Assembly: GCF_027271155.1 (NCBI RefSeq)
Contig: NZ_CP114542.1
Location: forward strand, 2,170,001-2,234,000
Reading direction: 5' to 3'
Length of the DNA: 64,000 nucleotides
Source of the DNA: Brevundimonas subvibrioides
Lineage (GTDB): Bacteria; Pseudomonadota; Alphaproteobacteria; Caulobacterales; Caulobacteraceae
Under the pieces are notes generated by a model. The model was not told where the DNA came from. It saw only the letters and a list, made by a program, of their open reading frames with translations, and searched no databases. Of this stretch, positions 1 to 7,703 are shown in pieces. The position numbers and the translations under genes were made by a program. Positions within the stretch are counted from its first letter, which is position 1. Each line of letters starts with the position of its first letter.

Positions 1-193
1 AGAGCGAGACCGCTTCGCCGGCCGGAGCCGCCGCGAGCCAGTCCTTCCATTCGCCGGGACCAACATCAGGCGTGAACTGCGCTGCCGTCGGGTAACTGGT
101 GTAGCGAGGCAGATTGGCGTCGTATCGCCCGATCAGGGCCGCGGCCCGAAGCGCGCGTTGCGTCTCCCCGCAGACGGGATGTGCCAGGGTCAT
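1..193 (-). CDS. hemN: Oxygen-independent coproporphyrinogen III dehydrogenase HemN, N-terminal part (runs off the left edge)
   Basis: Only the first 64 residues are in the window. They read RYDANLPRYTSYPTAAQF around residues 23-40, the typical start of HemN just before the radical-SAM core, which lies outside the window. HemN converts coproporphyrinogen III to protoporphyrinogen IX without oxygen, using SAM and a 4Fe-4S cluster in the cytoplasm. The ATG at 193 has a GGAG Shine-Dalgarno 8 nt upstream. The gene follows an FNR-type regulator on the same strand, and an FNR box lies about 80 bp upstream of its start, which fits induction at low oxygen. Identity is firm from the N-terminal motif; the rest is unseen. 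Confidence 0.88.
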   Translation of the reverse strand, partial: MTLAHPVCGETQRALRAAALIGRYDANLPRYTSYPTAAQFTPDVGPGEWKDWLAAAPAGEAVSL

Positions 194-265
194 GGTCAGG
201 CTCCGTAGCGTCGATCCCCGCGATCGACGTCACGATCCGCCTAGAGCCGCCTCCGGACACCGTCT

Positions 266-279
266 TTGACCTCTGTCAA
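266..279 (-). promoter_or_regulatory. FNR/FixK-type box upstream of hemN
   Basis: TTGAC-CTCT-GTCAA is a perfect 5+5 bp inverted repeat of the FNR/FixK form TTGAY-N4-RTCAA. It sits between the fnr stop and the hemN start, about 80 bp from the hemN ATG, a plausible activator position. The adjacent regulator carries the E-xx-SR recognition helix that reads TTGA half sites. Confidence 0.75.
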
Positions 280-289
280 ACCGTGGTGG

Positions 290-1027
290 TCAAACCTCGC
301 CGTCGGCCAGCGCGCGGAGCCTGTCCGGCTGTTCGATGCGGATTTCCGTGAGGGACACCAGCCGGATCACGCCCTGTGTCTTCAAGCGGGTGAAGACCCG
401 GCTGACGGTCTCGATGGTCAGTCCGAGATAGTCGGCGATCTCGGAGCGCGTCATGGGCAGGTGGACACGGCCCGACGGTCCCGGCCGCGCAGGGTCATGG
501 TTCGGCATCTCCAGCAGGAAGGTCGAGACCCGTTCGACCGCCGTCTTGCGTCCGAGCAGCAGGATCTGGTTCTGCGCCGCCGCCAGTTCATGGTTGGCCC
601 GATCCAGAAGGGCGGTCTCCAGCGCCGGTGTCTCGCGGATCAGCGTCCGGTAATCACTCTTGCGGAACCTGCACGCCGTGACCGGTTCGATCGCCTCGGC
701 CGAGAACACATACAGATCGCCGGTCGCAAGGCCCAGAAAGTCGCCCGCAAACAGGAAGCCGGTGATTTGCCGACGGCCATCGGACAGCAGCCTGTAGACC
801 CGGACCGAACCTGAGGTGATGTTGAACACATGCCGGGCCGGATCATCGGCACGGATCAGGGTGTCACCGCCATTCAGCACCAGATGCTCCGCCAGCGCAT
901 CGAGACGGCTGAGATCGGCATCGTCGATACTGGCGCAGACGCTGAACGGACGGGCACCACAGCTATTGCAGGCATTGCTCCGCCGACGGTCTGCACAACC
1001 GGCCGGGAGAGCCTTCAGCTCCAGCAT
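290..1027 (-). CDS. fnr: FNR-type oxygen-sensing transcriptional regulator (CRP/FNR family)
   Basis: This 245-residue protein has an N-terminal cysteine cluster (C20, C23, C31, close to C20/C23/C29 of E. coli FNR), a later Cys in VTACRF that could be the fourth 4Fe-4S ligand, a cyclic-nucleotide-type beta roll, a dimer helix and a C-terminal HTH reading TIETVSRVF with the E-xx-SR pattern of FNR. It should activate microaerobic genes when the cluster is intact. The ATG at 1027 is preferred over an in-frame ATG at 1126: it has AAGGAGGA 7 nt upstream, gives FNR-like cysteine numbering and leaves the FNR box at 1082-1095 in the promoter. hemN, a classic target, lies downstream. FnrN or FixK naming cannot be settled here. 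Confidence 0.9.
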   Translation of the reverse strand: MLELKALPAGCADRRRSNACNSCGARPFSVCASIDDADLSRLDALAEHLVLNGGDTLIRADDPARHVFNITSGSVRVYRLLSDGRRQITGFLFAGDFLGLATGDLYVFSAEAIEPVTACRFRKSDYRTLIRETPALETALLDRANHELAAAQNQILLLGRKTAVERVSTFLLEMPNHDPARPGPSGRVHLPMTRSEIADYLGLTIETVSRVFTRLKTQGVIRLVSLTEIRIEQPDRLRALADGEV

Positions 1028-1081
1028 GCTCGGGTCCTCCTTGTCGTCGAGGGTGTGGGCATATTCCTCGCACACGATTGT

Positions 1082-1095
1082 TTGAGCGAGATCAA
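1082..1095. promoter_or_regulatory. FNR-type box between fnr and the divergent gene at 1130
   Basis: TTGAG-CGAG-ATCAA matches the FNR box TTGAT-N4-ATCAA at nine of ten positions. It lies 55-68 bp upstream of the preferred fnr start and 35-48 bp upstream of the divergent gene at 1130, so it could serve autoregulation, the divergent gene, or both. Confidence 0.6.
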
Positions 1096-1129
1096 TGCGG
1101 GGCGTCGACATTGAGGCAAAACTCATCGG

Positions 1130-1552
1130 ATGACCATTGTGGTGAAACCCATGGAGTCAAATGAGTTGGCCGACGGGCTCGTCCTGGCCCGCCTCGGTCA
1201 TGCGCCATTCGACGAACGGGCTTTGCGCGACGAGCTGGAGACCCTTGCCGATGAAACCGTCGACGGTGGGGCCTTGCTCGCCCGGAACGGTGCGGGACGT
1301 CCCTGCGGATTGATCCTCTATCGTATTTTGATTGTGCAGGGCGGTCGGCCGAGCCTGCAGATCGTTCGACTGGTCGCTTTCGACCTCACGGATCCCCAGC
1401 CGATCGCGGACGCACTGGTGGATGAGGTCTTTCGGCTAGCCTGCGCCCAGGGGTGCGAAACCCTGCGTACCGTCCGCTTCCTGACCACGCCGGCGGACAC
1501 GATCGCAGCCGTGCGCGCGGCCAGTGTCGCCGAGCTCCACAGCATTTTCTGA
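1130..1552 (+). CDS. Small protein of unknown function, divergent from fnr (possibly GNAT-like)
   Basis: A 140-residue soluble protein without signal peptide or membrane segment. The pattern DGGALLARNGAGRPCGLILYRI, then a strand-rich stretch and a C-terminal helix, recalls the core of GNAT acetyltransferases, but no clear acetyl-CoA loop is visible, so this is only a guess. Codon use is strongly GC3-biased, so it is probably a real gene. Two starts are possible, ATG 1130 and ATG 1151; neither has a strong Shine-Dalgarno. The FNR box just upstream suggests oxygen-related control. Confidence 0.6.
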   Translation: MTIVVKPMESNELADGLVLARLGHAPFDERALRDELETLADETVDGGALLARNGAGRPCGLILYRILIVQGGRPSLQIVRLVAFDLTDPQPIADALVDEVFRLACAQGCETLRTVRFLTTPADTIAAVRAASVAELHSIF

Positions 1553-1596
1553 GGTTTGATTTCCTCAAGGCCGGCCGCGACATCGGCTACTGCCAC

Positions 1597-1836
1597 ATGG
1601 AAAAGCTGGCGAACCTGGAGGCCCTGCCACCGTTCGGTTTCACCGTGTCCAATCCCGATTTCCGCGACGTGGGGTCGACCTGCATAGCCGAACGCCGGGC
1701 GATCGAAATGCTGGACGAGGGCGCATCCCGCACCAGCTTCATGACGTTCGGGGACAGGGGCCGGATGGAGTGCGTATCGGCCGAAGGCAGTGTCCTGTTC
1801 GGGCCGATCGATCAGACCGTCCGAGGGACACCCTAA
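1597..1836 (+). CDS. Small hypothetical protein (start uncertain)
   Basis: A reading frame of 79 codons from ATG 1597 directly follows the preceding gene. It has high-GC third positions and a plausible composition (EALPPFGFTVSNPDF, then FMTFGDRGRM), and competing frames look like shadows. The frame stays open upstream into the end of the previous gene, so the true start may lie earlier. There is no clear Shine-Dalgarno and no recognised family. Confidence 0.35.
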   Translation: MEKLANLEALPPFGFTVSNPDFRDVGSTCIAERRAIEMLDEGASRTSFMTFGDRGRMECVSAEGSVLFGPIDQTVRGTP

Positions 1837-1896
1837 CTCCAGACTCTGTTGGCTCCTGACATGCCATGACGACCGCCCGGGCAAGGGTTCATGGGG

Positions 1897-4095
1897 TCAG
1901 AATGGTCTGCCGATAAACAGATAGACGGCCCGGCGATCGTCTTCGGCCTGGCCATAGGCCAGAAACGCCGGGCCCAGAATTGTGTCCGCCCCGACGTACA
2001 CGCTGCCGCCAAACCGGAGATCCTCGAGATCAAGGTCGCCCCGCCGGTCCCAGACCTGGCCAGCCTCGAGCGACGCTCCCACGAAAAGCCGGGTCCCCCC
2101 GAAGAGTTGCCGTGACGTGTCCGTCAATGCGTAGCGGTAGATCAGCCCCCCGGCGGCAAAGGTCTGGCCCACCAGTTCATCTTGCCGGTATCCGGACAGA
2201 CTGAACAGGCCTCCGAGCCAGTACAGCGAATCCACTGGTACAGAGCCCTCCAGACTGGAGCCTCCTGACGCTGCAGTAATCAGGGTGTGACGGCCACTGC
2301 TGATGGCGGTCAGCGCCCTTGCCGTTACGGTCTGGTATTCAGTGTTGTCACCCAGCGATTCCAGTCCCTGGACAAAGCGGGCCCCCAGCCTGACCCCGCG
2401 TCGAGGGAAGTAGGGGCTGTCCAGCGTGTCGACGCCGGCGCTGGCCGTCAGTCGGCCGACGTCGATGTCGATCTCCGTCGGATCGGCGCGGCCCCGGTCC
2501 AGTTCGGCCCTGCCCTGCCCGCGTTCGAAACCGACCCGGACCTCGGCGTTGCCTCCGAACTGGCCCCCCGCCTCGATGGTGGCCAGTCCGTAGGTCAGAT
2601 CATAACTGCCGAAGTTGAACCCGGTGGGACTGTAGCGTTCCACCGGCCGGTTCTCGATGGCGACGCGTGCATTGGCAAACCAGGTCTGGCTGGGTTCCAG
2701 CAGCTTGAAGTAGGCGGCGGAGACGCCGTTGTGCGAGCCAAGGGCCGCCTGAAGCTGGAGTTCGGATCCGAAGCCGTCGAGTTCTCCGGTGCGATAGTCC
2801 ACGAAGAGGGTGTCCTCAGACCCGGTGCTGAAGTCGTTCCAAATCGTCAGGCCAAGTCGTATCCGCCCGTCTTCCGGGACGCTGTCCTCGCCATGCACCA
2901 GCAGCCCGGTGCGGCCGTCGACCACCTCAAGCGCGTGATCGACACGCTCGAACGGGCCGAGCGCATAGATGTCGTCCAGCGCGGCGTTGATCGTCCGGTG
3001 ATCAACCGGCTGCCCGATCAGTCCGGTCAGCATGCGTTCGATCACGGCATCGGCAAGGCGAGACCCGTTTTCAATCCGCACGTACTCGATGATGGGCGGC
3101 TGCGAGGGCGACGGCTGGACGGGGCTGACCAGGGACCTGTCCTGCGCGAGGGCGGCGAGCGCCACGGCCCGGGCATCGACCGATCGACGTCCGGCCTCGA
3201 TCAACTCGGCGCCGCGCGTGAAGTCGGCCGAGGTCATGTCTCCCGCATCGATGGTGATCAGGATGTCCCGCGACGTCAGCGTCGCCAGCTGGGCGCGCTC
3301 GTTGGCGAGCACCAGAAGGCTGACACTCTGTCCCAGAATGTCGAGAGCCGAGGAGATCTCATCCTTTGCGAGCAGTGCGCTCGGTGTTGCGACGACAATG
3401 ATGACGTCCGCACCCATATCGCGGGCCACGCTGATCGGGATATTGGCCGCCATACCTCCGTCGACCATGAGGCGGCCGCCGCTCTCAACCGGTGCGAACA
3501 CGCCCGGAACCGCCATGGAGGCCCGCATCGCCATCGGTACCTCGCCGCTCGACAGGACGACGGCTTCGCCCGTGGCGATGTCGGTGGCCACAGCACGGTA
3601 GGGGATCGGCAGCGTGTCAAAATCCTCAACGACGCCCTGGATCGGCGTGAACCGCCGCAGCTCCTGCATCAGGACCTGATCCGAAATCAGGCCCGCCGGC
3701 AGGACGAATGCACCGTCCCTCAGCCCCAGGCTCAACCGGACCGGAAAATCGGCCTGCTGGGCTTTCTGGCGGAACGTCAGATCGTCCCGATCCGGAGCCG
3801 GGTTGAACACGCCGGTCCAGTCCACCTCCTGGACGACACGGCCCAGCGTCGTCGCGTCCACGCCCGAGGCATAGAGGCCGCCGACCACGGCGCCCATGGA
3901 GGTGCCGACGACGATGTCCGGATGGATTCCGAGGCGCTCGAGCTCCTGTATGGCACCGACATGGGCGAGCCCGAGGGCACCGCCCCCTGAAAGGACGAGG
4001 GCAACGCGGGGTCGGTCGTGCGCATCCTGTGCCTGTGCAGGCGACATGAAGGCGAACGCGCCCGCGAAAACAACTGCCAGAAGGACCGGTTTCAT
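1897..4095 (-). CDS. Patatin-like phospholipase fused to an outer-membrane barrel (type Vd autotransporter-like)
   Basis: A 732-residue precursor. Residues 1-23 form a signal peptide ending AQA-QD. Residues 31-330 are a patatin lipase domain with the glycine-rich oxyanion loop SGGGALGLAHVGAI, the nucleophile motif GTSMG (S66) and the DGG motif (D212), giving the Ser-Asp dyad. A POTRA-like segment follows (about 340-410). The last 300 residues are a strand-rich surface-antigen barrel ending in Phe, the usual Bam signal. This order matches PlpD-type Vd secretion, in which the enzyme passes the outer membrane via its own barrel. The ATG at 4095 is chosen because it overlaps the upstream tetR stop as ATGA and begins a clean signal peptide. 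Substrate is unknown, probably phospholipid. Confidence 0.88.
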   Translation of the reverse strand: MKPVLLAVVFAGAFAFMSPAQAQDAHDRPRVALVLSGGGALGLAHVGAIQELERLGIHPDIVVGTSMGAVVGGLYASGVDATTLGRVVQEVDWTGVFNPAPDRDDLTFRQKAQQADFPVRLSLGLRDGAFVLPAGLISDQVLMQELRRFTPIQGVVEDFDTLPIPYRAVATDIATGEAVVLSSGEVPMAMRASMAVPGVFAPVESGGRLMVDGGMAANIPISVARDMGADVIIVVATPSALLAKDEISSALDILGQSVSLLVLANERAQLATLTSRDILITIDAGDMTSADFTRGAELIEAGRRSVDARAVALAALAQDRSLVSPVQPSPSQPPIIEYVRIENGSRLADAVIERMLTGLIGQPVDHRTINAALDDIYALGPFERVDHALEVVDGRTGLLVHGEDSVPEDGRIRLGLTIWNDFSTGSEDTLFVDYRTGELDGFGSELQLQAALGSHNGVSAAYFKLLEPSQTWFANARVAIENRPVERYSPTGFNFGSYDLTYGLATIEAGGQFGGNAEVRVGFERGQGRAELDRGRADPTEIDIDVGRLTASAGVDTLDSPYFPRRGVRLGARFVQGLESLGDNTEYQTVTARALTAISSGRHTLITAASGGSSLEGSVPVDSLYWLGGLFSLSGYRQDELVGQTFAAGGLIYRYALTDTSRQLFGGTRLFVGASLEAGQVWDRRGDLDLEDLRFGGSVYVGADTILGPAFLAYGQAEDDRRAVYLFIGRPF

Positions 4096-4784
4096 GGTGG
4101 ATTTCCGTAACGTTCGGCTCGCAGCGTCGGCGGGAGGGCAAGCCATCGCATCGGCAAGTCAGGAAGTGGCGGAAACGCGATCGCTTCATGGCCCAGGGCC
4201 GTGGCCGCAACCGCTGTGAGACCGAGATGATTCAGCAGCGTGGCCGTGGCGGTGTCGATCCTGGAGGCTGGCACGGTGCCACGATGCAGGTCACGCCCGA
4301 GACCTTCTATGGCGCCCGCGACCATGCTGACGATGACGTCAAGCTCGCCTTGCTTGAACAGGCCGCGCTCGATCCCGTCTGCGATGTCGCGTTTCAGGCG
4401 AAGGCGCATGGCACCACCGAGTTGCTCGGGATACAGGCCAACGTCGAACATCAGGCGACCAAACCCGGGTCGCAGGGCCATAACGCGCAAGGTCTGGCGG
4501 GTGATGCGAGCAAACCGCGCCGCCGGATCGCCCTCGCCGTCGATCAGTCCCATGATGGCCGCTGCATGGGTGGCACCCAGCAGATCGCCGAGTTCCGAGA
4601 TCAGGGCTTCGATGTCGCGAAAATAGTTATAGAAGGTCGCGCTGACGAGCCCGGCTTGCGTCGTGATCTGGCGCACGCCGAGGCTCGCCACACCGTCCTC
4701 CATCAGGATGCCCTGTGCAGACACCAGGATTTGGTCGAGGGTTCTCTCGCGCTTCGTGCCGGTCAGTTTCGAAGCGGAGGGCAT
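4092..4784 (-). CDS. TetR/AcrR family transcriptional regulator
   Basis: A 230-residue protein with a TetR-type N-terminal HTH (ILVSAQGILMEDGVASL, then the recognition helix and SATFYNYFRDIEALI at about 50-65) and a helical ligand-binding C-terminal domain. It ends in a 4-nt ATGA overlap with the patatin gene, so the two are co-transcribed and probably translationally coupled. The repressor therefore likely controls its own operon. An inverted repeat overlapping a good -35 lies just upstream. The ligand is unknown; a fatty acid or lipid would fit the neighbour but is inference. Confidence 0.88.
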   Translation of the reverse strand: MPSASKLTGTKRERTLDQILVSAQGILMEDGVASLGVRQITTQAGLVSATFYNYFRDIEALISELGDLLGATHAAAIMGLIDGEGDPAARFARITRQTLRVMALRPGFGRLMFDVGLYPEQLGGAMRLRLKRDIADGIERGLFKQGELDVIVSMVAGAIEGLGRDLHRGTVPASRIDTATATLLNHLGLTAVAATALGHEAIAFPPLPDLPMRWLALPPTLRAERYGNPP

Positions 4785-4802
4785 AAAATGTCTCTAAAGC
4801 CA

Positions 4803-4823
4803 AAATTGAAATAGTGTCAATTT
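4803..4823 (-). promoter_or_regulatory. Probable TetR operator over the tetR-patatin promoter
   Basis: AAATTGA and TCAATTT form a perfect 7-bp inverted repeat with a 7-bp spacer. On the minus strand it contains TTGACA, followed after 17 bp by a weak -10 (TTAGAG), and it ends 19 bp before the tetR ATG. This is what an autorepressed TetR promoter should look like. Confidence 0.6.
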
Positions 4824-4911
4824 ACGAGTGTTCGCCCCCGGCGGTCAGATCGATGGATTTGCGGGACCGGGCCTGCCAGAAAAGATTGAACCTCTTCAGG
4901 GAAGATAACGC

Positions 4912-5604
4912 GTGACCTTGACCTTCGAGCCGGCTCCCGCCGTTCTGGCCCCGACCACCACCGGCGAACGCTTCCCCGTCCGTCGCCTGTTCTGCATCGG
5001 CCGCAACTACGCCGCCCATGCCCGCGAGATGGGCAAGGATCCGGATCGCGAACCGCCCTTCTTCTTCACCAGCTGGGCCGAAACCGTCGTGCCGGACGGC
5101 AGCATCATCGCCTATCCCCAGGCGACCTCGGATTACCAGCACGAGATCGAACTGGTCATCGCCATCGGCCAGTCAGGCCGCGAGGTCCCGGAGGACCGGG
5201 CCATGGACCTGGTCTATGGCTATGCCATCGGCCTCGACATGACCCGCCGCGACCTTCAGTTCGTGGCCCGCGACGCAGGCCGTCCGTGGGACGCCAGCAA
5301 GAATGTCGAGGAATCCAAGCCGCTGGGCCCCATCCATCCGGCCGCCGGACTGGATGTATCGAAGGGTGCCGTCACCCTTGCGGTCAACGGCGTGACGAAA
5401 CAGACCGGCGACCTGGCGGACCTGATCTGGTCGGTGCCCGAAATCATCGCCCACCTGTCCAGATTCTATCGCCTCGAGCCGGGCGACCTGATCTATACAG
5501 GGACCCCGGCGGGGGTCGGCCCCGTGGTGCAGGGCGATGTCCTGGTCGGGGCGATCGACGGGCTGGGCACGCTCACGGTCACCATCGGCCCGCTCGCCCG
5601 CTGA
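4912..5604 (+). CDS. Fumarylacetoacetate hydrolase family protein (fumarylpyruvate or fumarylacetoacetate hydrolase)
   Basis: A 230-residue single-domain member of the FAH family. It shows IGRNYAAHAREM near residue 28, the metal-binding HEIELVIAIG with its acidic cluster, YGYAIGLDMTRRDLQ, and GDLIYTGTPAGVGPV near the C terminus. Such enzymes use Mg or Mn to split 3-acylpyruvates in the cytoplasm. The next gene, 10 nt away, encodes a zeta-class GST of the maleylacetoacetate/maleylpyruvate isomerase type, so the pair should act in homogentisate or gentisate breakdown. The short length favours fumarylpyruvate hydrolase over the two-domain tyrosine-pathway enzyme. The start is GTG with AGGGAAG upstream. 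Confidence 0.85.
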   Translation: MTLTFEPAPAVLAPTTTGERFPVRRLFCIGRNYAAHAREMGKDPDREPPFFFTSWAETVVPDGSIIAYPQATSDYQHEIELVIAIGQSGREVPEDRAMDLVYGYAIGLDMTRRDLQFVARDAGRPWDASKNVEESKPLGPIHPAAGLDVSKGAVTLAVNGVTKQTGDLADLIWSVPEIIAHLSRFYRLEPGDLIYTGTPAGVGPVVQGDVLVGAIDGLGTLTVTIGPLAR

Positions 5605-5614
5605 GACCGCGACC

Positions 5615-6244
5615 ATGATCCTGCACGGCTATTTCCGCTCCTCGGCCGCCTGGCGTGTCCGCATCGCGCTGCATCTCAAGGGGCTGACGGTCGAGCACCG
5701 GCATCAGCATCTGCGCAAGGGCGAGCAGTTTTCACCGGAGTATCTGGCGCTCAATCCGCAGGGCCTGCTGCCCAGCCTGATCCTGGACGACGGCGCGGTC
5801 CTGACGCAGTCGCTGGCGATCTGTGAGTATCTGGACGAGACCTGTCCCGATCCGGCGCTGCTGCCAGCGGATCCCCTGGGCCGCGCGCGGGTGCGCGCCT
5901 TCGCCCAGGTCATCGCCTGCGACATCCACCCGGTGCAGAACCTGCGCGTGCTGAAGGCGCTTCAGGCGCGCGGCCAGACCCAGGACGACACCCACGGCTG
6001 GGCCCGGGACGTGATCTCCAGTGGCTTCGATGCGCTGGAGACGCTCGTCGTCGGTCAGTCCGGACCCTATGCGTTCGGCGACACGCCGACGCTCGCCGAC
6101 ATCTGTCTGGTGCCGCAGATGGCCAATGCGCGCCGCTTTGGCGTCGTGCTGCGCTGGCCTCGGCTCGCCGCCATCGAGGCGGCCTGCCTCGCCCTGCCCG
6201 CCTTCGCAGAAACCCACCCCGATCTGCAGCCGGACGCGGAATAG
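5615..6244 (+). CDS. maiA: Maleylacetoacetate/maleylpyruvate isomerase (zeta-class glutathione S-transferase)
   Basis: A 209-residue GST with the zeta signature RSSAAWRVRIALHLKG at residues 8-23; the Ser pair supplies the glutathione-activating residue, with Ala where many members have Cys. The thioredoxin-like N domain continues with NPQGLLPSL and QSLAICEYL, followed by the helical C domain (FGDTPTLADICLVPQ). It isomerises the cis ring-cleavage product to the fumaryl form consumed by the hydrolase just upstream. An in-frame ATG at 5537 lies inside the upstream gene; ATG 5615 starts exactly at the family N terminus. Substrate (maleylacetoacetate or maleylpyruvate) is not decided by sequence. 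Confidence 0.88.
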   Translation: MILHGYFRSSAAWRVRIALHLKGLTVEHRHQHLRKGEQFSPEYLALNPQGLLPSLILDDGAVLTQSLAICEYLDETCPDPALLPADPLGRARVRAFAQVIACDIHPVQNLRVLKALQARGQTQDDTHGWARDVISSGFDALETLVVGQSGPYAFGDTPTLADICLVPQMANARRFGVVLRWPRLAAIEAACLALPAFAETHPDLQPDAE

Positions 6245-6253
6245 GGCACCATC

Positions 6254-7498
6254 ATGAAGGTCGTCATCGTCGGGGCCGGTCACGCGGGCGGGTCCGCCGC
6301 ATCCCTGCTCAAGGCCTCCGCCTTCGAGGGTGAGATCGTCCTGCTGGGCGAGGAGCCCGTCCCCCCATACCAGCGCCCCCCCCTGTCCAAGGCCTGGCTG
6401 AAGGGCGAGGCGGACCTTGAGTCCCTGCTGCTGCGTCCCGAAAGCCATTACGCCGAACAGGGCATCGACCTTCGGACCGGCGTCCGGGTCACCGCCCTGT
6501 CGCCGGCCGAGCGGACCGTCACCCTCTCGGACGGTCATGTAGAGGCTTACGACGCCCTGATCCTGGCCACCGGCTCGACCGGCCGCCGCCTGCCCATCCC
6601 CGGCGCGGACAGACCCGAGCTGATCGAGTTGCGCACCCTCGCCGATGCTGAACGCCTGAAAGGCCGGCTTGGTCCGGGCCGCAGGCTGGTCATCGTCGGC
6701 GGCGGCTATGTGGGTCTGGAAGCGGCGGCCTCCGCCCGGTCCCTGGGCGCCGAGGTCGTCCTGCTGGAACGGCTCGACCGGGTGCTGAAGCGCGTCGCCT
6801 CCGAGCCGTTGTCGGCCTTCTTCACCGACCGCCACCGCGCCGAGGGCGTCGATATCCGGCTGAACGTGGAAGTCGCGGGCTTCGAGGATGGCGGCGTGCG
6901 TCTGGCGGACGGCAGTCTGGTGGAAGCGGACATCGTGCTGGTCGGCGTCGGGGCGCTCGCCAACGACGGCCTGGCCCGCGTGGCCGGGCTCGCCTGCGAT
7001 CCGGCCGGGTCCGGCGGCATCGTCGTCGACGAAACCGCCCGCACCTCCGATCCGCACATCTATGCCATCGGCGACGTGACCGTCCGACCCGTCCCCGTTC
7101 ACGGCCTGACCCTGCGGCTGGAAAGCGTCCCCAACGCCCTGGAACAGGCCCGTCAGGCCGCCCATGCCATCGTCGGTCGGGCCCAGGCCGCGCCGGAGGT
7201 GCCCTGGTTCTGGTCGGATCAGTACGACCTGAAACTCCAGATCGCAGGCCTGCAGAACGAAGCCGATCGCACCGTGGTCCGTGGCGAACCGGCGACCGGC
7301 CGCTTCGCCGTCTTCCACCTCAGCGGCGACCGAATCGTCTGCGTCGAGGCCGTCAGTGCGCCGCCGGAATTCATGGCTGGCAAACAGCTGATCGGACGTC
7401 GGACGAGGGTCGATGTCGGCAAGCTGACCGACCCCGCCATCTCGATGAAGGCCGTCGCTCTGGACACGGCCGCCGAGACCCCGGGTGCGCAGGCCTAG
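6254..7498 (+). CDS. FAD-dependent ferredoxin reductase (rhodocoxin/putidaredoxin reductase type)
   Basis: A 414-residue pyridine-nucleotide-disulphide-family flavoprotein without redox cysteines. It has an N-terminal FAD site (VVIVGAGHAGGSAA, residues 3-16), PPYQRPPLSKAWL, a central NAD site (LVIVGGGYVGLEAA), the second FAD site YAIGDVTV and a C-terminal reductase domain (WFWSDQYDLKLQIAG). It should pass electrons from NAD(P)H to a 2Fe-2S ferredoxin serving an oxygenase. It lies 9 nt after maiA in the same direction, so may belong to the ring-degradation operon, but no ferredoxin or oxygenase gene is adjacent. Its partner is unknown. Confidence 0.88.
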   Translation: MKVVIVGAGHAGGSAASLLKASAFEGEIVLLGEEPVPPYQRPPLSKAWLKGEADLESLLLRPESHYAEQGIDLRTGVRVTALSPAERTVTLSDGHVEAYDALILATGSTGRRLPIPGADRPELIELRTLADAERLKGRLGPGRRLVIVGGGYVGLEAAASARSLGAEVVLLERLDRVLKRVASEPLSAFFTDRHRAEGVDIRLNVEVAGFEDGGVRLADGSLVEADIVLVGVGALANDGLARVAGLACDPAGSGGIVVDETARTSDPHIYAIGDVTVRPVPVHGLTLRLESVPNALEQARQAAHAIVGRAQAAPEVPWFWSDQYDLKLQIAGLQNEADRTVVRGEPATGRFAVFHLSGDRIVCVEAVSAPPEFMAGKQLIGRRTRVDVGKLTDPAISMKAVALDTAAETPGAQA

Positions 7499-7703
7499 GG
7501 GAGAACCCCGCGTCAGGCCGGATCGGGCTCTCCAGACTTTCGCCAGCCCCTGAACCTGTCCTGAGTTTAATGATTCATCGGTTTGACGCCCCGTGATCCC
7601 GCGTCAAAGATGACCGCTCCGTGATCGGTGCGTGGCCGTCGTCCAGCACGGTCGCCTGCCTTGGTCGTCGTCCGCTGGGGCGCATTGTCGGTGGAGAGAA
7701 GCC

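Noticed and set aside
2287..3990. Long plus-strand frame opposite the patatin gene
   Set aside because: Composition is typical of a high-GC shadow, and the minus-strand gene has clear family motifs throughout.
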